A stretch of 64,000 nucleotides of DNA from Marinobacter sp. S6332 (GTDB lineage Bacteria > Pseudomonadota > Gammaproteobacteria > Pseudomonadales > Oleiphilaceae). The DNA lies in the NCBI RefSeq assembly GCF_023016045.1, contig NZ_JALKAP010000006.1:65859-129858 (forward strand), in the 5' to 3' direction. Below, one piece after another: positions 49,774 through 57,771 of the stretch. Below the pieces are notes generated by a model. The model ran no database searches. It saw nothing but the letters and a program-made list of their open reading frames with translations, and had not been told where the DNA came from. Positions within the stretch are counted from its first letter, which is position 1; each line of letters opens with the position of its first letter. The position numbers were made by a program, and so were the translations under genes.

Positions 49774-50517
49774 TTAACAGACCGTCAGCACTTCGACACG
49801 CTTGTGTGAATCATCATTTACAAACCGAAACCTAACGTTCAAATCGTAAAGGTGTGCGCCGTATACCCGTTCCTCGTCGCGGCCCCGCCGGAACGACGGG
49901 CGAGGGTCGTAGCTCACCACATCGGTAATCAACAACTTCAAATCGGGGTAGTGCGTTTGCGAAAGCTCTGCAAGCTGGGCCTCTGCCTCTGGCAGAAACA
50001 CAACGTCCAGCCTTTCTGTAGGTGCAGATTCGGCCCAACCAAGGCTCGCGTTGGGTATTGAGTCTGCAAACGGCAGGTAGGGTTTAATGTCTAGAATAGG
50101 TGTGCCATCAATCAGGTCGTGGTCGCTGATCTGTAGGGCCAGTTTGCCATTTTTGCGCACAAGCCCTTCGTTGCGCACCACAGATAGCCCCAAACTGTTC
50201 GGCCGAAAGGGGGACCGGCTGGCGAATACACCCATTTTTTGATTGCCACCAAGGCGAGGAGGTCGAACTACCGGCCGCCACTCTGCCCGCACAGCTTCGT
50301 GAAACTGAAAGATTAACCAAAGGTGGCTGGAAGTCTCCAAGCCCCGGAACGCATCCTCGCGATCATAGGGCGTTTGGATGACCAGATCTGCTCTGGCATA
50401 GCGGGTAAGCCCGGGTTGCCTTGGAACCCCGAACTTATCCTTAAAACAAGAGCGGGTGATGGCAATGGGGTTCAAAGCCAAGGCTTCTGCTGCTGGGATG
50501 GCATGGTGTCGGGGCAT
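49774..50517 (-). CDS. trmO: tRNA (t6A37) N6-methyltransferase TrmO
   Basis: A 247-residue TsaA/TrmO-family protein. Visible are LNPIAITRSCFKDKFGVPRQPGL (about 15-37), HLWLIFQFHE, VRPPRLGGNQKMGVFASRSPFRPNSLGLS and DGTPILDIKPYLPFADS, the SAM-binding region. It methylates t6A37 of tRNA-Thr. The C-terminal segment SYDPRPSFRRGRDEERVYGAHLYDLNVRF is typical. It lies between the unknown exported-protein gene and the hybrid kinase on the minus strand. Confidence 0.92.
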   Translation of the reverse strand: MPRHHAIPAAEALALNPIAITRSCFKDKFGVPRQPGLTRYARADLVIQTPYDREDAFRGLETSSHLWLIFQFHEAVRAEWRPVVRPPRLGGNQKMGVFASRSPFRPNSLGLSVVRNEGLVRKNGKLALQISDHDLIDGTPILDIKPYLPFADSIPNASLGWAESAPTERLDVVFLPEAEAQLAELSQTHYPDLKLLITDVVSYDPRPSFRRGRDEERVYGAHLYDLNVRFRFVNDDSHKRVEVLTVC

Positions 50518-50522
50518 GGGCG

Positions 50523-51623
50523 TTAAAAATCTGGGTTAATGCTACCGGAAAAAAACATCTCGATACGAAAGAGTACCGAACCTTGGTCTTTAAAATTGCG
50601 TTCTCTAGGAAAAGTTAACGCCGGAATCAGCTCAGCGAACAACCAATCGCTGTGCAACCTGTAGCGCCAAGTGAGGTCAGCAAACGCTGAAGTGGTACGC
50701 CAGCTCGGCTGGCTTTCACCAAGAACACCCACCCGGGGCGTGATTATCGAGCGGTTACTAAGCCGCTTGCGAACACTAAAAATTTGCGCTGCCTCAAACT
50801 TTCTTTTGCGATGAACCCATTCCAGTTCAGCGCTGGACCTGAAAAACCAATCATTACCAACATTTCGGGCCGCACGGATCATAGAGCGGGCGCCCCAACC
50901 GTCTTGATGGTAATAGTAAAACCTCTGCTGGGCTCGCAGCCCCCAATCCTCATCCAGCTTCCAGCGCTTCTCTGCCGTTGCCCGCCAGAACGCGTCCGGT
51001 GGAAAACGTAAACGCGCACCCACGTCATTAGAGAGATTGATGGCATCGCCAATTTCCGAGATGTACCGCAAAGCACCGGTGGTTTGTGTTTCTGAACGGT
51101 CTGGCTCCGTAAGCTGGCGGTCGCGCTGGCGCTCTTCCAAAGGAATGAGCTCGTCGCTTTCACTTTCGATTACCAATCGCAATTTGCGCTTGGTTGTGGG
51201 TATATCCAGCCGGAACCGAACTTCCGGTTCGAATTGCGCCGGGTCGCCGTATTCGGACTCTGTAGCGAAGCCAACGCGCAAATAACTGTCGTTGGTTGGC
51301 AACCTGTGGGTTTCACCGGAAAGCGTCCTATCTGCCCACTGGCCAAGAGCCTGAACCTTTGGCCCTTGAATACGCTCTTGGCGCAAAATAAAGTTACTGA
51401 AATCCAGCCAATAAGAATCCTCAGGCTCAGCCCAATACTCGTCTGGATCAAACGTATAGAAAGCTAGGGGCAGCTTTTCGGGCAACAAGGTGCTTGAAAT
51501 AGAGCGCTCCTGCATCTCAAACACCGGCTCCACGCCATAGCTGTTTGCACTGATTAAGAAGAGTAGGGTGGTTATTGGGCCAGCAAAAGTGAGGCCGATA
51601 CCGTTCCTGATGCTGCTCTTCAT
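50523..51623 (-). CDS. Exported protein of unknown function, probable outer-membrane component
   Basis: 366 residues from ATG 51623. The N-terminal segment (TFAGPITTLLFLISANSYG) looks like a signal peptide. The C-terminal half has alternating aromatic/polar strands (WGLRAQQRFYYYHQDGWGARS, WRTTSAFADLTWRYRLHSDWLFAEL) and ends in SINPDF, with a terminal phenylalanine as in barrels. The middle holds an acidic, charged stretch (SESDELIPLEERQRDRQLTE). I do not recognise a family. The gap to coaE is only 22 bp and the trmO start follows 5 bp after its stop, so it looks like part of the same transcript. Confidence 0.72.
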   Translation of the reverse strand: MKSSIRNGIGLTFAGPITTLLFLISANSYGVEPVFEMQERSISSTLLPEKLPLAFYTFDPDEYWAEPEDSYWLDFSNFILRQERIQGPKVQALGQWADRTLSGETHRLPTNDSYLRVGFATESEYGDPAQFEPEVRFRLDIPTTKRKLRLVIESESDELIPLEERQRDRQLTEPDRSETQTTGALRYISEIGDAINLSNDVGARLRFPPDAFWRATAEKRWKLDEDWGLRAQQRFYYYHQDGWGARSMIRAARNVGNDWFFRSSAELEWVHRKRKFEAAQIFSVRKRLSNRSIITPRVGVLGESQPSWRTTSAFADLTWRYRLHSDWLFAELIPALTFPRERNFKDQGSVLFRIEMFFSGSINPDF

Positions 51624-51645
51624 AACACGCACGAAGTAATGCCGA

Positions 51646-52257
51646 TCAACCAAAGTCCACCATGAATGCTTCATGTAATGCACGAACCTCGGCTGCAACC
51701 TTGTTGGAAGGTTGGTTATTATTAATGACAACATCTGCACGGGCAAGCCGTTGCTCGCGGGGCATCTGAGCGGCAATAATGCGCTCCACCTGCTCCCGGG
51801 AGTTGGTATCACGCCCCATAGTGCGCTGTATCTGCACCTCCACTGGCACATCCACTACCAGCACCTGCCTTACCAGATTATGTTGGTCGGTTTCTAACAG
51901 TAGAGGCGATACTAGAAGAACATAAGGTAACTTATAGGCTTGCGGATGGAGTTGGCGAATCAACTCCTCGCGGATAATCGGATGCAACAGACCTTCCAAC
52001 CACACACGCTGCTCTGGCTGCTCAAACACGATTTGCCGCAGGTGGGCTCTATCCAAACTGCCCTTATCCGTAAGAATGCCTGCCCCGAAGTGCTCGGCAA
52101 TAGCGGCCAGCGCCGGAGTGCCCGGTTCAACTACCTCGCGGGCCACATCGTCTGCATCTACCCAGTGCACTCCCAAGCTGCCGAACTGCCGCGCAACCGT
52201 AGATTTGCCGGAACCAATGCCCCCTGTTAGCCCTATAACCACCGGTTCATCCGTCAT
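51646..52257 (-). CDS. coaE: Dephospho-CoA kinase
   Basis: 203 residues from ATG 52257, overlapping the pilD stop by 4 nt. The P-loop GGIGSGKS, DADDVAREVVEPGTPAL, HPIIREEL and YVLLVSPLLLET are the family motifs. It phosphorylates dephospho-CoA in the last step of CoA synthesis. The 18-codon extension upstream of this ATG overlaps pilD and is not conserved. Its place after pilD matches the conserved pilBCD-coaE order. Confidence 0.96.
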   Translation of the reverse strand: MTDEPVVIGLTGGIGSGKSTVARQFGSLGVHWVDADDVAREVVEPGTPALAAIAEHFGAGILTDKGSLDRAHLRQIVFEQPEQRVWLEGLLHPIIREELIRQLHPQAYKLPYVLLVSPLLLETDQHNLVRQVLVVDVPVEVQIQRTMGRDTNSREQVERIIAAQMPREQRLARADVVINNNQPSNKVAAEVRALHEAFMVDFG

Positions 52258-53129
52258 GCTCCCAGCAGCCCGAACCAAAGCGCTTGAATTTCCGCGCCGA
52301 ACCACAAACACAGCAACCCAGCTGCCGCCAAGTAAGGCCCAAACGGAATCGGCACTTCGCGCCCGTGCTTTTTAAAGATCATTAAACTGATACCCACCAC
52401 CGCACCCACGAGGGATGACAGCAAGATAATCGCGGGCAGCAACTCCCAGCCCAACCAAGCGCCCAATGCGGCAAGCAACTTGAAATCCCCGTGCCCCATG
52501 CCTTCTTTGCCGGTGGCCAGCTTAAATAGCCAATAAACAGACCAAAGGGAAAGGTAGCCAATTACCGCGCCCCAAAACGCACTGGTGAACTCACCAAGAA
52601 AACCAAAATAGCTCAAAATCAACCCCAGCCACATCAAGGGCAGGGTAATGCTGTCTGGCAATAACTGAGTATCGAAATCAATCACCGTAAGCGCAACCAA
52701 CGCCCACACCAGTAGCAGCGCCCACAAAGCAGTGACCGAAGGGCCAAGGATCACAATCGTCAACACCGAAAATAGCGCCGTAACTGCTTCTATGGCCGGG
52801 TAACGAATAGAAATGTGCGACTTACAACCGCTGCACTTACCACCAAGAAGTAGGTAGCTGACAACCGGAATGTTCTCCCAAGCGCGAATCTTATGTCCGC
52901 AAGAAGGGCAGGTAGAGGCAGGGCTGGAAAGCGTAACCCGGTCTTCCTGCTTGCGTTCACCCTCGGCCACCTCCAAAAAGGCTTCGCACTGGCAGCGCCA
53001 TTCTTGCTGCATCATCTTCGGCAGGCGAAGAATCACTACATTCAAAAAGCTACCGATGCACAGAGAAACGAAAGTGACAACAAAGTACAAAAGCCAAGGT
53101 GTCGAGAGGAGGATATCTAAGGTAGCCAT
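52254..53129 (-). CDS. pilD: Type IV prepilin peptidase/N-methyltransferase PilD
   Basis: A 291-residue polytopic membrane protein. The cytoplasmic zinc region has CPSCGHKIRAWENIPVVSYL and GGKCSGCKSHIS. The aspartyl protease motifs DFDTQLLPD and GMGHGDFKLLAALGAWLG provide the two catalytic aspartates. It cuts the leader of PilA and minor pilins and methylates the new N-terminus. It starts 153 bp downstream of the pilC stop across a GC-rich hairpin region, and overlaps coaE by 4 nt. Confidence 0.96.
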   Translation of the reverse strand: MATLDILLSTPWLLYFVVTFVSLCIGSFLNVVILRLPKMMQQEWRCQCEAFLEVAEGERKQEDRVTLSSPASTCPSCGHKIRAWENIPVVSYLLLGGKCSGCKSHISIRYPAIEAVTALFSVLTIVILGPSVTALWALLLVWALVALTVIDFDTQLLPDSITLPLMWLGLILSYFGFLGEFTSAFWGAVIGYLSLWSVYWLFKLATGKEGMGHGDFKLLAALGAWLGWELLPAIILLSSLVGAVVGISLMIFKKHGREVPIPFGPYLAAAGLLCLWFGAEIQALWFGLLGA

Positions 53130-53156
53130 TCAAAAGCTCAAACGTTGCAGTTTTAA

Positions 53157-53281
53157 AGCCCCTCTCCCCTCGCGGGAGAGGGGTTGGGGAGAGGGGGTGT
53201 CTTTCAAACTCCCCTCTCCCCCTGCGGGAGAGGGGCCGGGGCGGTCCGACGTATCGGAGAGGGGGGAAGGCCCAACCTCCC
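53157..53281. repeat. Tandem CCCCTCTCCC/GGGAGAGGGG hairpins between pilC and pilD
   Basis: Two identical 10-bp stems, 53159-53168 with 53174-53183 (loop CTCGC) and 53211-53220 with 53226-53235 (loop CCTGC), repeat with a 52-bp period. A third half-site GGAGAGGGGGG follows. This is a common style of intergenic repeat in proteobacteria. Within the pil operon it may stabilise or attenuate mRNA between pilC and pilD. Confidence 0.75.
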
Positions 53282-53282
53282 C

Positions 53283-54500
53283 CTAAACAACCTGCCCCAT
53301 CTGAAATATCGGCAAGTACATGGCAATAATCAATCCACCCACAAGCACACCCAACACAGCCATAATCATCGGCTCCATCAGTGCAGTCAGGTTATCCACC
53401 ATGTCATCAACCACAGCCTCATAATGCACAGCCACTTTCTCAAGCATTTCATCCAAATTACCAGATTCCTCACCAATAGCCGTTAACTGCACAGCCATCA
53501 CCGGAAATACATCTTGCTGGCGCATGGAGGCCTGCAACTGAGTACCGCTAGAAACATCGTTCTTAATACGGTCAATCGCATCTCGATAAACCGCATTGCC
53601 CGTGGCGCCCGCTACGGAATCCAGAGCATCAACCAGCGGAACACCTGCCGCAAAGGTAGTAGAGAGAACGCGCCCGAACTTGGCAACAGCAGACTTGTCC
53701 AGAATTTCGCCAACCACAGGTAGTTTAAGAACATATTTGTCAACAATGTCTGAGAATTTAAGTGAGCGGCGCTTGGCTTCTTTAAATAGGTAAATGCTAC
53801 CCACAATTCCTAAGAGCACGACAAACCACCAGGACTGCATCCAGTCAGAAAGCCGCACAACCATCTGAGTGAACACAGGAAGCTCTGCGCCAAAGCCGGA
53901 GAATAGGGCTTCGAATTGAGGAACAACTTTTACCAAGAGAATAGCGGTAACTATAATGGCTACGACTATAATGGCGGCCGGGTAAGTCATCGCTTTTTTG
54001 ACTTTTTTCTTCAATAACTCTGTTTTCTCGAGATAGAGAGCGATGCGGTCAAGCATTTGCTCCAGCGCGCCAGCTTTCTCACCGGAGTCCACCAAATTGC
54101 AGTAGAGATTATCAAAATATTTCGGGTGCTTGCGGAGAGACCCAGCAAAACTGGTGCCGGAGGAAATGTCATTCCGAATAGACATTACTAATTCTTGCAG
54201 TCCTTTGTTCTCAAGACCATCAGCAACTATGTCAAAGCTCTGAACCAAAGGCACGCCAGCCTTCATCATCGTCGCAAGTTGGCGGGTGAGCATGGCAATA
54301 TCGAAGGGCGTGATCTTCTTGTTGCCACCAAACAAAGGCTTGGGTTTTTTCTTAACCTTATCCGGAATTATCCCCTGTTTACGGAGCTGGGCCTTTGCTA
54401 AAGCCAAGCTAGCACCTGCAAGCTCACCCTTTGCTTTGTTGCCTTTTCGGTCTTTGCCTTCCCAAATGTACGATTCAAGCTTTTGCGTTTTCTCTGACAT
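53283..54500 (-). CDS. pilC: Type IV pilus inner-membrane platform protein PilC
   Basis: 405 residues with two GspF domains (about 75-195 and 275-400; MKAGVPLVQSFDIVADGLENKGL and FAAGVPLVDALDSVAGATGN) and three membrane helices. The end is typical (GLIIAMYLPIFQMGQVV). It is the platform on which the PilB and PilT motors act. It lies 2 bp after pilB and upstream of pilD. Confidence 0.96.
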   Translation of the reverse strand: MSEKTQKLESYIWEGKDRKGNKAKGELAGASLALAKAQLRKQGIIPDKVKKKPKPLFGGNKKITPFDIAMLTRQLATMMKAGVPLVQSFDIVADGLENKGLQELVMSIRNDISSGTSFAGSLRKHPKYFDNLYCNLVDSGEKAGALEQMLDRIALYLEKTELLKKKVKKAMTYPAAIIVVAIIVTAILLVKVVPQFEALFSGFGAELPVFTQMVVRLSDWMQSWWFVVLLGIVGSIYLFKEAKRRSLKFSDIVDKYVLKLPVVGEILDKSAVAKFGRVLSTTFAAGVPLVDALDSVAGATGNAVYRDAIDRIKNDVSSGTQLQASMRQQDVFPVMAVQLTAIGEESGNLDEMLEKVAVHYEAVVDDMVDNLTALMEPMIMAVLGVLVGGLIIAMYLPIFQMGQVV

Positions 54501-54502
54501 GC

Positions 54503-56218
54503 TTAATCCTTGGTCACACGGTTGGCTTCCTCAAGGCTAGTTACACCTTCAATCACCTTCAAAAGTGCTGACTGGCGCAAATTCCGGAAGCCCTCGGCCT
54601 CAGCCTGCTTTGCAATTTTAATAGAGCTGGCTTCTTCCATAATCATACTGGCCAGCTGCTCCGTAATCTTAACCACCTCGTAAATCCCGACGCGGCCTTT
54701 ATACCCACCATTGCATTTATCACAGCCTTTAGGTCGGTACAACGTGAAGCCTGTATCAATTTGTTCCTGTGAGAACCCTTCGGTCAAAAGGACGTCTTTT
54801 GGAATATCGCTGGGTTGCCTGCAGGCACTGCAAAGTCTTCGGCCCAGACGCTGAGCAATAATCAAGCTTACAGACGTTGCTATGTTGAAAGCCGGCACGC
54901 CCATATTCATCATTCGCGTGAGGGTTTCTGCTGCGCTATTAGTGTGCAGTGTGGACAGAACCAAGTGGCCGGTTTGAGCAGCTTTAATGGCGATGTTGGC
55001 GGTTTCAAGGTCACGAATCTCACCCACCATGATCACATCTGGATCTTGCCGTAGGAAAGCACGCAGTGCTTCAGCAAAGCCCAGCCCGACCCGGTTATTA
55101 ACGTTAACTTGGTTAATGCCTTCCAAGTTAATCTCTGCCGGATCTTCCGCCGTCGAGATATTGATATCCGCCGTGTTAAGAATGTTAAGGCCGGTGTAGA
55201 GAGAGACTGTTTTACCTGAGCCTGTTGGGCCAGTAACCAAAATCATACCTTGAGGCTGTTGTAGTGCATCCATGTACAGCTTTTTCTGGTCATCTTCATA
55301 GCCTAGCGCATCAATGCCCAGCTTCGCCTGACTGGGGTCAAGAATCCGCAATACGATCTTCTCACCCCAAAGAGTCGGGAGCGTGTTCACCCGAAAATCA
55401 ATCGCCTTGGTTTTGGATAGCTTCATTTTTATGCGGCCATCCTGAGGAACCCGGCGCTCCGATATGTCCAGCTGCGCCATGATCTTAACGCGAGCGGAAA
55501 TCTTGGGTGCTAGCTTTATAGAAGGTTGTGACATTTCTTTCAAAATGCCATCCGTTCGATAGCGCACCCTGTAGGTTTTTTCGTAAGGTTCGAAGTGCAC
55601 ATCTGAAGCGCCAATGCGTATGGCATCCAAAAGCATTTTGTTTACATATTTAACAATGGGGGCGTCATCAACATCGCTTTTTGCGGAAACGCTGTCGTCA
55701 TCTTGGTCTCCCCCTTCCGTCTCGACGCCTTCTAAATCAGCGTCGTCTAGATCACCCATAGTGGTGTCTTGGGACTCTAAATACTTATCGATAGCATCCC
55801 GAAGCTTTGCGTCATCCACTAAAATGGCGTCTGTGCTCAAGCCGGTATTAAACTTTATTTCGTCCAGCGCTTGGATGTTGGTTGGGTCGGATACCGCAAT
55901 AAAAAGACGGTTTCCTCGTTTGTAAAGAGGAAGAGCGTTGTGCTTACGCACCAGCTTATCGTCAACTACGCCTTCCGGCATCATCTCAGGAAGAAAGGAC
56001 GATAGGTCTAAAACTGATACCCCAAACTCCATAGCTGCCGAAAACGCGAGCTTTGCACTATCTGCCAGTTTGTTCTGGGTGAGGTAGGTAATCAGCGGAA
56101 TGCGGTTCTGAGATGCTTGTAAAAAGGCATCCTTAGCGGCTGCTTCATCAATAAGCCCGTCATCTACAAAACGCCGGGCTAGGCCGGTTAGCGTGATATT
56201 GCTTTTGTTAGTAGCCAT
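54503..56218 (-). CDS. pilB: Type IV pilus assembly ATPase PilB
   Basis: A 571-residue secretion ATPase. The N-terminal GspE/MshEN domain (about 1-150) is followed by the ATPase core: Walker A GPTGSGKT, Asp box TAEDPAEINLEGINQV, Walker B VGEIRDLETA and His box GHLVLSTLHTNSA. A zinc tetracysteine follows (CSACRQ and CDKCNGG). It powers pilus extension. It is the first gene of pilB-pilC-pilD-coaE and is divergent from pilA. Confidence 0.97.
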   Translation of the reverse strand: MATNKSNITLTGLARRFVDDGLIDEAAAKDAFLQASQNRIPLITYLTQNKLADSAKLAFSAAMEFGVSVLDLSSFLPEMMPEGVVDDKLVRKHNALPLYKRGNRLFIAVSDPTNIQALDEIKFNTGLSTDAILVDDAKLRDAIDKYLESQDTTMGDLDDADLEGVETEGGDQDDDSVSAKSDVDDAPIVKYVNKMLLDAIRIGASDVHFEPYEKTYRVRYRTDGILKEMSQPSIKLAPKISARVKIMAQLDISERRVPQDGRIKMKLSKTKAIDFRVNTLPTLWGEKIVLRILDPSQAKLGIDALGYEDDQKKLYMDALQQPQGMILVTGPTGSGKTVSLYTGLNILNTADINISTAEDPAEINLEGINQVNVNNRVGLGFAEALRAFLRQDPDVIMVGEIRDLETANIAIKAAQTGHLVLSTLHTNSAAETLTRMMNMGVPAFNIATSVSLIIAQRLGRRLCSACRQPSDIPKDVLLTEGFSQEQIDTGFTLYRPKGCDKCNGGYKGRVGIYEVVKITEQLASMIMEEASSIKIAKQAEAEGFRNLRQSALLKVIEGVTSLEEANRVTKD

Positions 56219-56364
56219 AAATTGTATAAAAAGTGCTGCCTAAGTGATTGAAAAAAAATTGAAGAATTGCATAGAGTTTAGATGGCTGGCGCGGGTTTGG
56301 AAAGGGATTGGGCAGCTCATCATTCGTTAAGTTGGCGGCAAAGTTGGTTGTCCTGACGCTGGTG

Positions 56365-56391
56365 AGTGACAAAAAACGTCACTGAGTGACG
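56365..56391. promoter_or_regulatory. GTCAC/GAGTGAC repeat cluster upstream of pilA (possible activator site)
   Basis: GAGTGAC appears at 56365-56371 and again inside GTCAC-TGA-GTGAC (56379-56391), a perfect short dyad about 100-125 bp upstream of the putative sigma-54 promoter. The distance suits a PilR-type enhancer-binding protein. No pilR/pilS genes are in the window, so the binding protein is not identified. Confidence 0.35.
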
Positions 56392-56488
56392 AGGCGAGTC
56401 CGGAGCTGCCTCGTTAGCATATGTCGGTTTTAGCATCAGGAAACGACTTAGTGATTGATAAAGGTGACTTTTTGCTTGGTTTTGATTT

Positions 56489-56505
56489 TTGGCATGTAAG
56501 CTGCT
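56489..56505 (+). promoter_or_regulatory. Sigma-54 type -24/-12 promoter of pilA
   Basis: TTGGCATGTAAGCTGCT matches the sigma-54 consensus TTGGCACG-N4-TTGCT with the required 10 bp between the GG (56491-56492) and GC (56503-56504). Transcription should begin near 56516, giving a leader of about 87 nt. pilA is sigma-54 and PilR dependent in Pseudomonas, so the match is expected by function. Confidence 0.75.
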
Positions 56506-56602
56506 TTGCTAAACGTAGGCTCATGAAAACCGGTTGCGGGGCAAAGCTCCACCGGCCCCGGGCCATTTTGAGTTAATAAACGACACTGCAGAGGTCTATA
56601 TT

Positions 56603-57073
56603 ATGAAAAAAATGCAAATGAATCAGGCTCAACAGGGCTTCACGCTTATCGAACTGATGATCGTTGTGGCGATTATTGGTATTTTGGCGGCTGTGGCTAT
56701 TCCTGCTTATCAGGATTATACCGTGCGTGCGAAGATGTCTGAGGCAATTGGTTTGGCTTCTAATGCTAAAACCACTGTCTCCGAATACATCATTACTGTA
56801 GGTGCATTGCCTGCCGATGCTGCGGAAGCTGGCTTCACGGATACTATTGGTGGGGCTGTTGTGAATACCATTACTTGGGATCAAACTAATTCGGCACTGA
56901 TTATCGCTCTTGCTTCTACCTTTACGGACGGTGACCTGTCCGGCGGTGAAGAGTTCGCGTTAGAAGTGACATCCTCCCTAGGCGACGCTAGCGTGACGTG
57001 GGATTGCAATGTCAGTAACTCTGGTGTGACAACCGCTGTGCCGCAGAAGTACCTCCCAGCAAACTGCCGGTAA
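56603..57073 (+). CDS. pilA: Type IV major pilin PilA
   Basis: A 156-residue prepilin from ATG 56603. The 12-residue leader [12 protein letters not shown] is cut before [20 protein letters not shown], with Glu5 of the mature protein present. The C-terminal disulfide loop is formed by the cysteines in WDCNVSNSG and LPANCR. It is the substrate of PilD and PilBC, encoded divergently next door. Expression is expected from the upstream sigma-54-type promoter. A strong terminator follows 29 bp after the stop, and the accessory region begins just after it. Confidence 0.96.
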   Translation: MKKMQMNQAQQGFTLIELMIVVAIIGILAAVAIPAYQDYTVRAKMSEAIGLASNAKTTVSEYIITVGALPADAAEAGFTDTIGGAVVNTITWDQTNSALIIALASTFTDGDLSGGEEFALEVTSSLGDASVTWDCNVSNSGVTTAVPQKYLPANCR

Positions 57074-57102
57074 AATATGAATCGCAGTTTGACTTGATAG
57101 TA

Positions 57103-57134
57103 AAGGTCCGACGGTAGCCCGTCGGACCTTTTTT
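57103..57134 (+). terminator. Rho-independent terminator of pilA
   Basis: A 12-bp perfect stem AAGGTCCGACGG/CCGTCGGACCTT with a 4-nt TAGC loop is followed by TTTT. It lies 29 bp after the pilA stop and marks the end of the conserved pil region. Confidence 0.93.
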
Positions 57135-57415
57135 GGGTTTCTGTCGACCTTAGATCGTGCCGGCTGATAAAGGGTCTGTTTCGAGTTTTTGGGGGGGGGG
57201 CATTATAAGTCCCAGCCCCTCAAGCAACTCATCACATTTCAGCATCTAATCTAAGCAGCTGATTCCGGACCCTTTTGCATATCGCCTCAGCCGCCACTGG
57301 CCTACCGTGGGTACTATATCCTATCCGGGTGCCATTTTCCGTGTTGCTTGGATGAGGTGCGAATTTGGGGTGGCGCTGTCGTGACTTGACGCTTAACGTC
57401 CAGCGTCAGAGTGAC

Positions 57416-57428
57416 CATGGACAGGCAC
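57416..57428 (+). repeat. CATGGACAGGCAC motif, copy 1
   Basis: First copy, followed by TAGCCTGACC. With this flank it folds as a CAGGC-ACTA-GCCTG hairpin. It is 26 bp before copy 2 in the same orientation. Confidence 0.85.
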
Positions 57429-57441
57429 TAGCCTGACCCAC

Positions 57442-57553
57442 CATGGACAGGCACTAGCCTGACCAGATCCCCAAAGGCCCGGCGGTTTCGACCCCGGGCC
57501 TTTGTCGTTCCTGGCTTTCGATTTGCTGCGTCTAATTCGGGGTTATCAATGAT
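57442..57553 (+). repeat. Motif copy 2 and first half of a tandem duplication
   Basis: The motif is at 57442-57454, with its hairpin and a terminator-like hairpin AAAGGCCCGG/CCGGGCCTTT downstream. Roughly the next 105 bp are repeated from 57554. The two halves differ at only four sites up to GGGGTTAT, and each difference is C in this copy against T in the other. Confidence 0.85.
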
Positions 57554-57658
57554 CATGGACAGGCACTAGCCTGACCAGATCCCCAAAGGCCCGGCGGTTT
57601 CGACCCCGGGCCTTTGTTGTTTCTGGTTTTTGATTTGCTGCGTCTAATTCGGGGTTAT
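57554..57658 (+). repeat. Motif copy 3 and second half of the tandem duplication
   Basis: The motif is at 57554-57566 and is followed by the same hairpin terminator and GATTTGCTGCGTCTAATTCGG block as the first half. The RAYT gene ends 113 bp downstream on the minus strand. Confidence 0.85.
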
Positions 57659-57771
57659 GACAAAACGGCGGCGGCATTCCACCGTGAATTCTGGAAATCC
57701 CCCGATTTCAGGCGAGCGAAATTCTCGGCGGGAACACCGATAAAGGGATTGGAGTAATTGGGGGTGGCTGT

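Larger units (their letters stand above)
56219..56602. other. 384-bp intergenic region between pilB and pilA
   Basis: This divergent region holds the sigma-54-type pilA promoter and a GTCAC dyad cluster. Elsewhere I see no gene, tRNA or repeat. An A-rich stretch (GAAAAAAAATTGAAGAA) lies near 56248 close to the pilB start. Confidence 0.6.
57135..57771. other. 637-bp non-coding junction with motif copies 1-3
   Basis: No convincing gene lies here. It holds a run of ten G (57191-57200), about 200 bp of unremarkable sequence and three copies of the CATGGACAGGCAC motif. Copies 2 and 3 begin a tandem duplication of about 105 bp. It is the boundary between the pil cluster and the accessory array. 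A tRNA-like T-arm (GGTTTCGACCCC) in the duplicated unit is explained better by a terminator hairpin. Confidence 0.6.

Noticed and set aside
53184..53486. 100-codon plus-strand frame over the pilC end
   Set aside because: It is low-complexity sequence caused by the GGGAGAGGGG repeats and by reading antisense to pilC.
57469..57510. tRNA fragment (T-arm-like GGTTTCGACCCC) as an attachment site
   Set aside because: The bases pair as a 10-bp terminator stem AAAGGCCCGG/CCGGGCCTTT instead, and no acceptor or anticodon arm can be drawn nearby.
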